Source: Parvicella tangerina
Lineage (GTDB): Bacteria > Bacteroidota > Bacteroidia > Flavobacteriales_D > Parvicellaceae
DNA: 64,000 bases
NCBI RefSeq assembly: GCF_907165195.1
Contig: NZ_OU015584.1
Location: forward strand, 186,001-250,000
Direction of reading: 5' to 3'
Shown here one piece after another: positions 32,884 to 43,029 of this stretch. Each line of letters opens with the position of its first letter. The stretch's first letter is position 1. A program made the translations under genes and the position numbers. The notes under the pieces were generated by a model. That model did no database searches, was not told the DNA's origin, and saw only the letters and a list, made by a program, of their open reading frames with translations.

Positions 32884-34710
32884 CTACATCGTCATACCAA
32901 CCACCACAGCGGTCAACAAACAAGCAATCGTTCCACCAATCAAAGCCCTAACCCCGAGTTGAGATAATAAACCTTTTCTGGAAGGAACCAACGCTCCAAT
33001 TCCTCCAATTTGAATACCAATAGAAGCAATGTTTGCGAAACCACAAAGCATGTAGGTAGACATGATGATCGATTTTTCATTGAGCATTCCTGCATTCTTC
33101 ATCTCGCCAAGCCTTGGGTAAGCCACAAACTCATTCAAAATGGTTTTTTGGCCAAGTAGTTCGCCCACATTCACACAATCCACCCAATCAACACCCATCA
33201 TCCAAACGATCGGAGAACAGGCATACCCTAGCAAAAATTGAAATGAGAGTTCCTTGTAAGATGTGTTTGAAGCGATCCAATCGTTAATTCCACCAAAACT
33301 TCCCACCCATCCGAGAAGTCCATTTGCCAAAGCCATCATGGCGATGAAAACTAACAACATGGCGCCAACATTTACAGCTAATTTCAAACCGTCTGTTGTC
33401 CCATTCGTTATAGCTTCTAAAGCATTTACACCGATTTTGTCTTTGGAAATCTCAAGCCTCTGGTTGATTTTTTCCGTTTCTGGAACTAATATCTTAGCAG
33501 CGACAATGGCAGCTGGGGCAGAGATAATACTTGCGGTTAGTAAGTGCTTCGCAAAAAAGGCACGTTCTGCGGGATCATCACCACCCAAAAAACCAATGTA
33601 AGCCGCCAATACACCTCCTGCAATCGTAGCCATACCGCCAGTCATCAAACACATTAGTTCAGAGCGTGTCATCTTACTTAAAAATGGTTTTACGAGTAAG
33701 GGAGATTCCGTTTGTCCAAGGAATACGTTCCCTGCTGCAGCTAAACTTTCTGCACCCGATAAATTCATGAACTTCTTCATTAACCATGCAAAAGCATAAA
33801 CAACCTTCTGCAGTATGCCCCAATAGTAGAGCAAGCTCATTAATGCAGAGAAAAAGATAATTGTGGGAAGAACCTTGATCGCAAATGTCAACAGCGGTCC
33901 CTGCACCTCATCAGTTCCCATCTGCTTAAACAGAAAGTTAATACCGTAATCCGTATAGCCAATAAGTGTCACGAATGCCTGAGAAACATAATCAAACCCC
34001 GCTTCTACCAATGGGAATTTTAGAACTAACAAAGCAATAACCAGCTGTAGCCCTACACCCATCCCAACTAGTTTCCAGTCAATGGCCTTGCGATCCATAC
34101 TAAAAACCCATGCAATAGCTATCAGGAAAATCATTCCTAGCATTCCGCGCAAAATTGACATGAGAGAAAATCCACCTTGATGAACTTCTTCTCTAGCCAG
34201 ATGAAAAGTTCCTACTTGATCAAGTTGTAGTACCAATTCTTTATCCGTGTGGGATAAAACCGTAGCATAATGCTTTTTCTGCGCTAGCTTCAATCCATCT
34301 TGACCTACAGATGCCTGTTCCTTTGAAGTAGAATAGAAAAACATTTTAGGACTACCTGTAGAATCAGTTGTCAATTCAACCGAGTCAATTGAAGCATGTG
34401 CGTCTCTCTGTAAATTATCATAAGAGAACCAGATCGTATCCGCTGAAACTTTCCATGTTCCCTTAACCATTTCTCCCGCAGGAAAAGCATTTGTACTGAA
34501 GGTCACCTCATTTTCTCCATAGTTCAGGCTAATCGAGTACTGTGTAGAGTCATCGGTATAGTTTTTTGTAGAAAGATCAAAAGAGGTTACCAACCACTTT
34601 CCCTTCAGTTCTTCTTCGGGAGATTTTTGTTCCTCACCGCATGAGTTGAGCGTAATTAAACCGATTAATACGAAAAGCGTAATGAACCATGATTTGCTTG
34701 ATCTCCCCAT
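32884..34710 (-). CDS. Lipoprotein-domain/NupC-type nucleoside transporter fusion
   Basis: 608 residues from ATG 34710 (MGRSSKSWFITLFVLIGLI); the upstream frame would overlap the BFN gene. The signal-like segment ends in LNSC, a lipobox, and residues 30-185 form a soluble beta-rich domain (GKWLVTSFDLSTKN, then VSADTIWFSYDN) resembling small lipocalin-like domains. Residues 190-605 are a concentrative nucleoside transporter of the NupC/CNT type (MTGGMATIAGGVLAAYIGFL, ITNGTTDGLKLAVNVGAM, NEFVAYPRL). The protein would import nucleosides with sodium or protons, and its periplasmic domain may capture ligand. It follows the BFN gene by 10 nt. Confidence 0.85.
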   Translation of the reverse strand: MGRSSKSWFITLFVLIGLITLNSCGEEQKSPEEELKGKWLVTSFDLSTKNYTDDSTQYSISLNYGENEVTFSTNAFPAGEMVKGTWKVSADTIWFSYDNLQRDAHASIDSVELTTDSTGSPKMFFYSTSKEQASVGQDGLKLAQKKHYATVLSHTDKELVLQLDQVGTFHLAREEVHQGGFSLMSILRGMLGMIFLIAIAWVFSMDRKAIDWKLVGMGVGLQLVIALLVLKFPLVEAGFDYVSQAFVTLIGYTDYGINFLFKQMGTDEVQGPLLTFAIKVLPTIIFFSALMSLLYYWGILQKVVYAFAWLMKKFMNLSGAESLAAAGNVFLGQTESPLLVKPFLSKMTRSELMCLMTGGMATIAGGVLAAYIGFLGGDDPAERAFFAKHLLTASIISAPAAIVAAKILVPETEKINQRLEISKDKIGVNALEAITNGTTDGLKLAVNVGAMLLVFIAMMALANGLLGWVGSFGGINDWIASNTSYKELSFQFLLGYACSPIVWMMGVDWVDCVNVGELLGQKTILNEFVAYPRLGEMKNAGMLNEKSIIMSTYMLCGFANIASIGIQIGGIGALVPSRKGLLSQLGVRALIGGTIACLLTAVVVGMTM

Positions 34711-34720
34711 TACCAATAAG

Positions 34721-35302
34721 TTAGTTGCTATTTCTGCGATTGATCTCATCCCTGATCTTCGAGGCGGTTTCGTAATCCTCATTCTCAATAGCGGTGTTTA
34801 ACTGTTGATTCAACTCATCAAGGGTAAACCTTTTCGGACTTTGTTCTTCTGGCTCGTCTGGAATTGTTTCTTCTGGTTGCCCTTCGAAATCGTCTTCAAG
34901 AAGAATGCCTGCACTGCCCAATACAAATTCATAAGTGTAGATCGGACAGTTAAAACGAACTGCTAGAGCAATGGCATCAGAAGTTCTGGAATCAATTTCA
35001 ACTTCAGTTCCCTCTTTTTCGCAGATCAATTTTGAGAAAAATATCCCCTCTACGAGATTGTAAATGATCACCTCCGAAATGTGAATGTTAAATTCCTCAG
35101 CAAAATTCTTAAAAAGATCATGGGTTAAAGGTCTGCTGGGAGTCATCTTCTCCAACTCAATCGCTATAGCCTGTGCCTCAAAACCACCAATGATGATCGG
35201 TAGCCTTCTTTTCCCATTTGACTCGCCTAGCACGAGAGCATAAGCTCCTGATTGTGTTTGGCTGTAGGAAAGACCTACAATGTCAAGCTTTATTTTTTCC
35301 AT
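34721..35302 (-). CDS. BFN-domain protein with C-terminal UVR motif
   Basis: 193 residues from ATG 35302 (MEKIKLDIVGLSYSQTQSG). Residues 1-140 form the BFN domain (DUF151) with GGFEAQAIAIELEKM and DSRTSDAIALAVRFNCPIY. After an acidic proline-rich linker, residues 158-190 hold a UVR motif (LDELNQQLNTAIENEDYETA). BFN proteins have reported nuclease activity and the UVR motif is a protein-binding element of UvrB/ClpC. The cellular role is not settled. It heads the run of minus-strand genes down to 29925. Confidence 0.87.
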   Translation of the reverse strand: MEKIKLDIVGLSYSQTQSGAYALVLGESNGKRRLPIIIGGFEAQAIAIELEKMTPSRPLTHDLFKNFAEEFNIHISEVIIYNLVEGIFFSKLICEKEGTEVEIDSRTSDAIALAVRFNCPIYTYEFVLGSAGILLEDDFEGQPEETIPDEPEEQSPKRFTLDELNQQLNTAIENEDYETASKIRDEINRRNSN

Positions 35303-35442
35303 TCCCTGCCGCTGTTTGATATAATCAAGATGACGAAAATAACAAAAAAATAGTGAAATCAAGAAGAATACATCCCGCGATTTTGCTGGAAAATCCTCAT
35401 TTTTTGATAATTTTACATAACATTGAAGTACTCGACCTTTTA

Positions 35443-38400
35443 GTGAAACCGACTGCTAAATATTTCATTCTTTGCTTGATAGCTCTTCTGGGTGCTCAAT
35501 TGCCTTCGATGGCGCAAGAGTTTCATGGTGGTTATCAATTTGTGGAAAACAAAGGACAATGGCCTATGCAAGTGACCCACAAAACAGACCTCAGAAGTGG
35601 GTACCTCTACCTGCAAAAAGATGGTTTAGTGTTCGACCTGTACGATGCAAAATCAGTGAACGATTACGTAGATGCTCATCACAATAAAGCTAGTCGAAAT
35701 GGCTTTGACTCCTTGAAATGGCATGCTTTTAAGGTAAGCTTTGAGGGAGCGAACCAGACACTAGAAATTCAAACGCTAGCTAACGGTAAGACAACTCATT
35801 TCAACAACTACTACATCGGTAATGATCCTGATCATTGGGGGGAAAAAGCCTATGGTTTTGGAGAGGTTACCTATCAAAATGTGTATGCCGGTATTGACTT
35901 TAAAATGTACTCGAAGCTATTTGATTTGAAGTACGATTTTGTGGTCCAACCAGGTGCTGACCCTTCTCTGATTTCTTTACGATATGAAGGGCAAAGCAAG
36001 TTGGCTTTGAAGAAGGGTAGACTTCATATTTACACGGAAGTAAATCATGTCATTGAAGATGAACCATTCGTTTATCAAGTAATTGATGGAGAGCGGGTGT
36101 TGGTGGACGCTGAGTATGTGTTGGAGGGCGATCGACTTTCCTATCAGATCAATGATTCCTATGACAAGAGCTTGCCATTGGTTATCGACCCTACATTAAT
36201 CTTTTCCTCTTATTCTGGGTCTTTTTCCAACAACTTTGGCTATTCGGCAACCTTTGACGCGCAAGGGTTTTTGTATTCAGGTAGTTCTGCTTTTGGGAAC
36301 CAATATCCCACTACGCTGGGAGCCTATAGTACTTCCTTTGCTGGCGGAATCGTAGATATCGCATTATCAAAGTTCGATACGACAGGAACATTTCTGATTT
36401 ATTCAACTTATTTAGGGGGGAATAGTGATGAGTTGCCGCATTCATTGATCGTAAATAGCTTAGGTGAATTATTGGTTTTTGGTACAACGAGCTCCTTCAA
36501 CTACCCCACGACACCTGGATGTTATGATAATACCTTTAATGGAGGAACACCGAATAACCTGACTAATGGTTTGGGAGTGAATTATGTAAATGGGTCTGAC
36601 ATTGTTGTTAGCCGCTTGAGCGCAAGTGGTGGAAACTTGCAGGCATCTACCTACATTGGTGGTTCACAAAATGATGGGTTAAACAGTACAAGTACAACGC
36701 CATCGCAAAACATTTTGCGTTATAATTATGCCGATGAGGTGCGTGGTGAAGTGGATATTGATGTCAATAATAACATTTATATCGCAACATGTACGAGAAG
36801 TCCGGATTTTCCGGTAACTAATGGTGTTTTTCAAGAGAATTATGGAGGAGGACCAATGGATGGAATCGTTTTTAAAATGGATAACGACCTGCAGACCCTG
36901 ATTTGGAGTAGTTTTATTGGAGGAGAGGAGCATGATGCCGTATATGCACTGGCATTAGATGATAGTAGTGATATTTATGTGACAGGAGGAACGAACTCCG
37001 ATTCGCTTTTCACTACTCCATCAGCTATCGACACCTCATTTCAAGGAGGACGATCAGATGGTTTTGTTACGCATATTTCAAAAAACGGAGGTTCAATCAT
37101 CAACAGTACCTACATTGGTTCAGCAACTTATGACCAAAGCTATTTTGTTGAATTAGACTTCCACGGAGATGTTTACCTACTTGGACAGACAGAAGCGATA
37201 GACTCCTCGTTTGTGAAAAATGTAACCTGGTCAAATTTTGGCAGTGGTCAATTTGTAAGTAAACTCAGCCCCGAGTTGGATACGATGCTTTATTCAACGG
37301 TTTTTGGAGCAGGTAATGGTATTAATATTTCACCAACTGCTTTTCTGGTAGATCTGTGTAGTAAAATGTATCTCGCGGGTTGGGGTGGCTCGGTGAATAA
37401 TTTGGGTACTTTAGATAACAATGCTGGATATACGAATGGAATGCCCATAACTCCTGATGCTTTTCAAAGCACTACTGATGGGAGTGATTTTTACGTGATG
37501 GTTTTAGAAGATGATGCTTCTGGAGTGGTTTATGGATCGTATTTCGGATCACCGACAGCTTCTGAACACGTGGACGGTGGAACAAGTAGATTTGACCGAA
37601 AAGGAAAAGTTTATCAGGCGATATGCGCAGGTTGTGGAGGTGATGACAACATGCCGATTGTTCCAGCAAATGCAGTGTCTTCCACAAACAACAATAGCTG
37701 CAACCTAGGTGTTTTTAAGATGGACTTTAATTTACCCATTGTCCTGGCTGATTTTGAAGTTGACCCAATAGGTTGTGCACCATATACGGCAAATATTACC
37801 AATACAAGTTTATCTCAGAACTATACAACCTTTGAATGGATATTTGGGGATGGCGGTTCTTCAACACAAATGAATCCATCTTATACGTTCACGCAACCCG
37901 GAACCTATGAGATTACACTGATTCTTAGTGATACGGCTACCTGTAATTTTGGAGATACGCTTACCAAAGAGATCATCATCATGGGTGACACCACCTATTC
38001 GCTTAGTGATTTGTCCATCTGTCCTGACGAGAATGTTCAGGTGGGTATCTTGCCTTCTGGAGATACCTCAATCAGCTATTCTTGGACACCTGCTGCCACC
38101 ATTAGTAATGATACCATCGCTAACCCGATCGCAACGCCCACCTCTACCACACAGTACCAATTGTTGATTAGCAATGGAATCTGTACAGATACGGTGTACC
38201 AAACGGTCAATGTGGATATTCCTCTGCTAACGGTGAGCAACGATACTACACTCTGCACCAATAATGAGGTGGTAACGTTAAGTGCAAATTCTCAAGGAAC
38301 ATCCTCCATTTATGTGTGGTCGCAAAACGAAAACTTTACGGATACGATCAATTCCAACCTAAGTGATAATACCCTTACTGTGAGTCCACCAGCAACCACT

Positions 38401-39225
38401 ACCTATTATGTGGAGATCAGTAATAACGGCTGCACATTATCAGACAGTATTAACGTGAACGTAGCAGGTGGCGATGTGGTAATTACTGGTGCTGGAGGAA
38501 TGTGTCTGGGAGATAGCATCTTGTTGGTTGCCAGTCATAATACACCTGGCCAAAGTTATAGTTATGATTGGGGGCCTGATTCGGTAATTGTTGGGGATGG
38601 AAATGATAGTATTTATGTCACTGCCAGTCAAAGTCAGCAAATTACACTTCTTGCGGCTAATGCCATTGGTTGTGTCGTTACGGATACTGTTTTTGTGACG
38701 GTAGACCCTCTTCCAACGCTTAATATGACGTTAACGGCATCAGCGGATACGATTTATGCTGGAACAGAAGTTGTATTTACGGCTAACCCCCAGGGTTATG
38801 GTTATACCTGGAATTTTGGTGCTGGAAATAGTAATGAACAAACCCTCACATTTGAGGAGTCTGAAACGGTTATTGCAACAGCGATAAGCCCTTATGGGTG
38901 TGCAAAGTCTGACACCGTATTCATTTACGTTAAAGAACTGATCTGCGGAGAACCAGATATTTTTATTCCGAATGCGTTTACGCCTAACGCAGATAACACT
39001 AATGACAATTTATACGTCCGTGGAAATAATATCGATGAATTTGTGTTGCGCATTTATGACCGATGGGGAGAGTTGGTTTTCGAAACGACCGATCAGAGTG
39101 TAGGTTGGGATGGAACATTCAAAGGTAAGGAGTGTGACCCTGCAGTTTATGATTATTACCTGGAAGCTACCTGTATCGATCAGGAGCAGTTTTTTAAGAA
39201 GGGAAATATTACATTAATTAGATGA
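35443..39225 (+). CDS. Large T9SS cargo with SBBP/PKD domains and gliding-type C-terminal sorting domain
   Basis: About 1260 residues from GTG 35443, which gives a normal signal peptide ending PSMAQ; the frame is open from 35353. Residues 25-260 form a conserved N-terminal region (FVENKGQWP). A propeller-like section with repeated YIGG-x-x-xD units (SBBP repeats) follows to about residue 740. A PKD domain lies near 764-830 (GCAPYTANITNTS, FEWIFGDGGSS), then several Ig-like units. The last 90 residues (from FIPNAFTPNADNTNDNLYV to GNITLIR) are the type B sorting domain of T9SS cargo. The protein is expected on the cell surface, perhaps as an adhesin or coat protein. Confidence 0.88.
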   Translation: MKPTAKYFILCLIALLGAQLPSMAQEFHGGYQFVENKGQWPMQVTHKTDLRSGYLYLQKDGLVFDLYDAKSVNDYVDAHHNKASRNGFDSLKWHAFKVSFEGANQTLEIQTLANGKTTHFNNYYIGNDPDHWGEKAYGFGEVTYQNVYAGIDFKMYSKLFDLKYDFVVQPGADPSLISLRYEGQSKLALKKGRLHIYTEVNHVIEDEPFVYQVIDGERVLVDAEYVLEGDRLSYQINDSYDKSLPLVIDPTLIFSSYSGSFSNNFGYSATFDAQGFLYSGSSAFGNQYPTTLGAYSTSFAGGIVDIALSKFDTTGTFLIYSTYLGGNSDELPHSLIVNSLGELLVFGTTSSFNYPTTPGCYDNTFNGGTPNNLTNGLGVNYVNGSDIVVSRLSASGGNLQASTYIGGSQNDGLNSTSTTPSQNILRYNYADEVRGEVDIDVNNNIYIATCTRSPDFPVTNGVFQENYGGGPMDGIVFKMDNDLQTLIWSSFIGGEEHDAVYALALDDSSDIYVTGGTNSDSLFTTPSAIDTSFQGGRSDGFVTHISKNGGSIINSTYIGSATYDQSYFVELDFHGDVYLLGQTEAIDSSFVKNVTWSNFGSGQFVSKLSPELDTMLYSTVFGAGNGINISPTAFLVDLCSKMYLAGWGGSVNNLGTLDNNAGYTNGMPITPDAFQSTTDGSDFYVMVLEDDASGVVYGSYFGSPTASEHVDGGTSRFDRKGKVYQAICAGCGGDDNMPIVPANAVSSTNNNSCNLGVFKMDFNLPIVLADFEVDPIGCAPYTANITNTSLSQNYTTFEWIFGDGGSSTQMNPSYTFTQPGTYEITLILSDTATCNFGDTLTKEIIIMGDTTYSLSDLSICPDENVQVGILPSGDTSISYSWTPAATISNDTIANPIATPTSTTQYQLLISNGICTDTVYQTVNVDIPLLTVSNDTTLCTNNEVVTLSANSQGTSSIYVWSQNENFTDTINSNLSDNTLTVSPPATTTYYVEISNNGCTLSDSINVNVAGGDVVITGAGGMCLGDSILLVASHNTPGQSYSYDWGPDSVIVGDGNDSIYVTASQSQQITLLAANAIGCVVTDTVFVTVDPLPTLNMTLTASADTIYAGTEVVFTANPQGYGYTWNFGAGNSNEQTLTFEESETVIATAISPYGCAKSDTVFIYVKELICGEPDIFIPNAFTPNADNTNDNLYVRGNNIDEFVLRIYDRWGELVFETTDQSVGWDGTFKGKECDPAVYDYYLEATCIDQEQFFKKGNITLIR

Positions 39226-40157
39226 TGAAGGTATTGATCATTGACAACGTTCATCCGCTTGTGGCCGAGCGTTTTTCAAAGCAGGGCTGGCAATGTGACT
39301 TCATGCTGAAGGAAAGTAGGGAAGAAATTATTTCCGTCATTCAAAATTACGATGGATTGGTGTTGCGGAGTAGAATAAAGATCGATGAAGATTTTCTAAA
39401 CAAAGCAAAAAATCTGAAGTTTATTGGAAGACCTGGTGCTGGACTAGAGAACATTGATTTGGAGTATTGTGAACGTAATGATATTCAGGTTTTTCGCTCT
39501 CCAGAAGGTAATAGAGATGCGGTAGCAGAACATGCCGTTGGTATGATCCTCATGCTGTTGAACAACCTGAAGAGAGCAGATCATGAAGTTCGTCAGGGTG
39601 TTTGGAAAAGGGAAGAAAATAGGGGGTATGAACTGATGGGGAAAACCATAGGTATCATCGGTTACGGTTTTATGGGTAAAGCGTTTGCCCAACGGCTAAA
39701 AGGCTTTGGAGTAAATGTTATTGCTCATGATAAATACGAGCATAATTTTACTGATGAATTTGCACGAGAGATAACGCTGGAAGAGTTGAAAAAAGAAGCA
39801 GATATTATTTCTTTGCATCTACCTCAATCAGAGGAGACGATTCATTACATAGATCGCTCTTTCATTGAAACCTGTGCGAAACCTTTTTACCTGATCAACA
39901 CGGCTCGTGGCAAGTCTGTAAACACAACCGATCTGCTTGATGCGCTGGATACTGGAAAGATCTTAGGCGCATGTTTAGATGTACTGGAGTTAGAAAGTTC
40001 CTCCTTCGAAAAAATGGAAGGTAGTAATGAAGTTTTTCAGCGGTTAGTTGCTTCGGATAAAGTTGTGCTCTCTCCGCACATAGCAGGATGGACACATGAG
40101 GCGAAATATAAGTTGGCCGATTTTTTAGTTAAAAAGATTTTTAAAGTTTTTGCCTAG
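39222..40157 (+). CDS. D-2-hydroxyacid dehydrogenase
   Basis: 311 residues. The NAD site is GIIGYGFMGKAFA near 144-156, followed by SLHLPQSEET. The active-site arginine lies in INTARGK and the catalytic histidine in LSPHIAGWT. The family includes phosphoglycerate dehydrogenase, and the short form here (no ACT domain) fits SerA-like or related 2-hydroxyacid enzymes; the substrate is not certain. Its ATG overlaps the stop of the T9SS cargo gene by 4 nt, and the pabB gene starts on its stop codon. Confidence 0.85.
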   Translation: MMKVLIIDNVHPLVAERFSKQGWQCDFMLKESREEIISVIQNYDGLVLRSRIKIDEDFLNKAKNLKFIGRPGAGLENIDLEYCERNDIQVFRSPEGNRDAVAEHAVGMILMLLNNLKRADHEVRQGVWKREENRGYELMGKTIGIIGYGFMGKAFAQRLKGFGVNVIAHDKYEHNFTDEFAREITLEELKKEADIISLHLPQSEETIHYIDRSFIETCAKPFYLINTARGKSVNTTDLLDALDTGKILGACLDVLELESSSFEKMEGSNEVFQRLVASDKVVLSPHIAGWTHEAKYKLADFLVKKIFKVFA

Positions 40158-41344
40158 TGGAACAGGAGAAGGTCATTTGGTTGAATGGTAACCAGAAACA
40201 AACAAGTTATCTGGCCATCGGAAGTGAAACCGAACTGGAAGTTTGGGAGGAAAAAGGAGCATTCGAAAAAGCTACAAAGTTCCTAGATGCTAATGAGCAA
40301 GAGTATGTATTTGGGTGGTTTGGATATGATTTGAAAAATGATATCGAGAACCTTTATTCTGAGAATCCCAGCTGGGTAAATGTCCCTTTGATCTTCCTCA
40401 TGAAGCCTATGCATTTGGCAAGGATCAAAGGAAGTGAACTGAACGTACTTAAGGGAGATGAAGCAACGATTCGACAAACGCTGAATCGTCTGTTGGAAAA
40501 ATCACCTACAATTCCGAACAGCATCAATCTGCATTCTACGCTAACGGAAGCAGATTACTTGAAGAAGATAAGAACCATTAAAGAGCATATTCACCGAGGA
40601 GATATTTATGAGGCTAATTTTTGTTATGAATTTAAGGGGGAAGGAGAAATAGACCCAAAGGAGGTGTATCATCGGATGAATGAACTTACTAAAGCTCCAT
40701 TCTCCGTTTATGCAGATATTGGAAGTCTTTCCGTACTCAGTGCAAGCCCTGAACGGTTTGTCAAAAAGAAAGGAAGTCGAGTGTTCACACAACCCATCAA
40801 AGGAACGCTCAAAAGAGGAAGCAGTGAAGAAGAAGATAAGCAGTTGATCGAACAACTTCGTAATAGTCGTAAGGATCGGTCTGAGAATATCATGATCGTT
40901 GATCTGGTAAGAAACGACCTTTCGCGGATTGCCGAACCTCGTTCTGTTCAGGTGGAAGAACTCTGTGAGGTGTATACCTTTGAGAATATTCATCAGATGA
41001 TTTCCACGGTAAGTGCTGAAGTCAAGCATAAACACCCTATCGAAATTATGAAAGCGCTATTCCCAATGGGTTCAATGACGGGTGCTCCTAAGATCCGAGC
41101 AATGGAGATTATTGAAGAACTGGAGGAGAGTAGAAGAGGCTTGTACTCGGGTTGTATAGGATATTTCACACCTAACGGAGATTTTGACTTCAATGTGGTA
41201 ATTCGAACGATACTTTACGATAAAAAAGCAAAGAGATTGAGCTTTTCTGTGGGCGGAGCGATTACAGACTTGTCTGAGCCTGAAGAAGAGTATGAAGAAA
41301 CGCTTTTAAAAGCAAAAGCCCTAATTGAAGCCTTAAAAGCATGA
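40157..41344 (+). CDS. pabB: Aminodeoxychorismate synthase component I
   Basis: 395 residues from a GTG that overlaps the previous stop (TAGTG). PabB and TrpE share the chorismate-binding fold; the lysine in FTQPIKGTLKRG identifies PabB, since TrpE has PIAGT there. Other marks are IMIVDLVRNDLSRIA and MGSMTGAPKIRAMEIIEELE. It makes 4-amino-4-deoxychorismate for folate with an amidotransferase (PabA), which is not in the window. The tilS gene overlaps its stop by 4 nt. Confidence 0.92.
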   Translation: MEQEKVIWLNGNQKQTSYLAIGSETELEVWEEKGAFEKATKFLDANEQEYVFGWFGYDLKNDIENLYSENPSWVNVPLIFLMKPMHLARIKGSELNVLKGDEATIRQTLNRLLEKSPTIPNSINLHSTLTEADYLKKIRTIKEHIHRGDIYEANFCYEFKGEGEIDPKEVYHRMNELTKAPFSVYADIGSLSVLSASPERFVKKKGSRVFTQPIKGTLKRGSSEEEDKQLIEQLRNSRKDRSENIMIVDLVRNDLSRIAEPRSVQVEELCEVYTFENIHQMISTVSAEVKHKHPIEIMKALFPMGSMTGAPKIRAMEIIEELEESRRGLYSGCIGYFTPNGDFDFNVVIRTILYDKKAKRLSFSVGGAITDLSEPEEEYEETLLKAKALIEALKA

Positions 41345-42642
41345 GATTGATTGAAAAAGTCCAACAGGTTATTGCAGCGCATACGAAAGTTAACGATCGT
41401 TTTCTGCTAGCGGTTAGCGGTGGAAAAGACAGCATGGTACTCTTTCATGTGTTCACTGAACTTGGTCTTGACTTTGTCGTTGCGCACATGAATTATGGCT
41501 TGCGTGAGACAGCTGCTTCTCTTGATGAAAAGTTAGTGGAAAAAGTTGCCAGTGATCGGGAAATACCCTTCTTTGCTAAATCCGTTGACACGAAGACGTT
41601 TTGTCGTGAAAATGGTTTCGCTACTCAGGAAGGGGCCAGAATCTTAAGGTATGATTGGTTTGAGCATCTCCTCAAAGAGAAGAGTTTTGATTGGATCGTC
41701 ACCGCACATCATGAAGAAGACAACAAAGAGACGTTTATCCAAAACCTAAAGAGAGGAAGTGGGCTTAGGGGATTAAAAGCGATGCAGCTGATTCAGAATA
41801 ATCGGTTCAAACCAATGTTGAATTGTTCAAGAGAAGAGATCGATTCATACGCTGAAGAGCAGAATGTGATATATCGAAAAGATGCCAGTAATAACCAAAA
41901 TCACTATCAGCGAAATTTGGTTAGAAATAAAGTGTTGCCCGAACTAGAAAAGGAATTGAAAGGAATAGGAAAGGGAATTTCAAGTTCAATAGCGAACCTC
42001 CAACTCGATTATGATTATTTGCACCAAACTATGGAGCAAGAGACCAAAAGATTACTCCTTAAAGAAAATGATGATTGGAGGATTCCAAACTACAAATCCC
42101 TGCACGTTAGGTTACTCTTTCATATATTGGAGCGCCATGGATTTAACTTTCAGCAAGTTGAAGATTTGTTGCGTTCGAAATCTTCAGGTAAGCGATTGAT
42201 GAATGATCAATTCGCTGTTTACGATAGCTTTGGAGACCTCTATATAACACAAGTTGCGGATAAAGAAATTATTCAATTTAATATCGAACAGCCTGGAGAG
42301 TATGCTATCGGGGATGCGCTAATCCGAATTACACCATCCAGTTATCCAGCATCTTTTGAAGTGGATAACACCATCGTATACATTGATGCAGATACCATTG
42401 ATTGGCCGTTAGAAGTAAGAAGCTACCAACATGGCGATAAGATTAAACCGCTGGGAATGAATGGATCAAAAAAACTTAGCGACTTTTTTACAGATATAAA
42501 AATGCCTGTTCCTGAACGATCACGGCAAAAAGTGCTGCTTTCCAGGGGGGAGATCATCTGGGTGGTGGGAGAATTATTGAGCGATAGCGTAAAGCTCACG
42601 AATCACACAAAAAAAGTTTTAAAAATTGAAACTATTCGGTAA
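41341..42642 (+). CDS. tilS: tRNA(Ile)-lysidine synthase
   Basis: 433 residues. The PP-loop motif SGGKDS is at 26-31, followed by HMNYGLRETA and VTAHHEEDNKETFIQNLKRGS. It joins lysine to the wobble cytidine of tRNA-Ile so the tRNA reads AUA. The C-terminal domains (around GDKIKPLGMNGSKKLSDFFTD) are the usual TilS_C type. Overlaps pabB by 4 nt. Confidence 0.95.
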   Translation: MRLIEKVQQVIAAHTKVNDRFLLAVSGGKDSMVLFHVFTELGLDFVVAHMNYGLRETAASLDEKLVEKVASDREIPFFAKSVDTKTFCRENGFATQEGARILRYDWFEHLLKEKSFDWIVTAHHEEDNKETFIQNLKRGSGLRGLKAMQLIQNNRFKPMLNCSREEIDSYAEEQNVIYRKDASNNQNHYQRNLVRNKVLPELEKELKGIGKGISSSIANLQLDYDYLHQTMEQETKRLLLKENDDWRIPNYKSLHVRLLFHILERHGFNFQQVEDLLRSKSSGKRLMNDQFAVYDSFGDLYITQVADKEIIQFNIEQPGEYAIGDALIRITPSSYPASFEVDNTIVYIDADTIDWPLEVRSYQHGDKIKPLGMNGSKKLSDFFTDIKMPVPERSRQKVLLSRGEIIWVVGELLSDSVKLTNHTKKVLKIETIR

Positions 42643-42725
42643 CTCCTTCGTACAAGTCACTACTTAAAAGGAATTTACTAACCACCATCCGAAGCTTCTC
42701 GGTTTCGGCCTAACCAGTAACCACT

Positions 42726-43025
42726 ATGAAAACAACAACATTAGCAGGAACCCCTACCCTTATTCAAAAAGAAGATATTCCAAATTTGAGATTCCCAAAA
42801 GAGCCTTTGCAACGAAGTAAGGACGAGCAAAGCATCTTGAGAAAAACGCTCAGAGACTCTATGGTTTTGGGGAACATTCATCACCGAAAGATTCGTATCG
42901 TATTTCAAGATGAAGAAGGAATCAAAGAGGTGCGTACCACCATTTGGGCTGCTGATGATCGTTTTATTGTGCTGAAGAAAGGAGTTTCAATTCCAGTAGA
43001 CCGAGTGGTGGAAATAACTTTCTAA
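42726..43025 (+). CDS. Conserved hypothetical protein, 99 residues
   Basis: A compact protein with basic and acidic patches (QRSKDEQSILRKTLRDSM, then KIRIVFQDEEGIKEVRTT). The final strands (WAADDRFIVLKKGVSIPVD) suggest a small beta fold. It is widespread in Bacteroidota to my knowledge, but I do not know a function. It is convergent with the TonB-like gene, with only 4 nt between stops. Confidence 0.7.
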   Translation: MKTTTLAGTPTLIQKEDIPNLRFPKEPLQRSKDEQSILRKTLRDSMVLGNIHHRKIRIVFQDEEGIKEVRTTIWAADDRFIVLKKGVSIPVDRVVEITF

Positions 43026-43029
43026 TGGG

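Noticed and set aside
35353-35442. Extension of the T9SS cargo gene upstream of 35443
   Set aside because: The added 30 residues would precede the signal peptide and have no positive n-region match; a GTG at 35443 gives a standard signal peptide.
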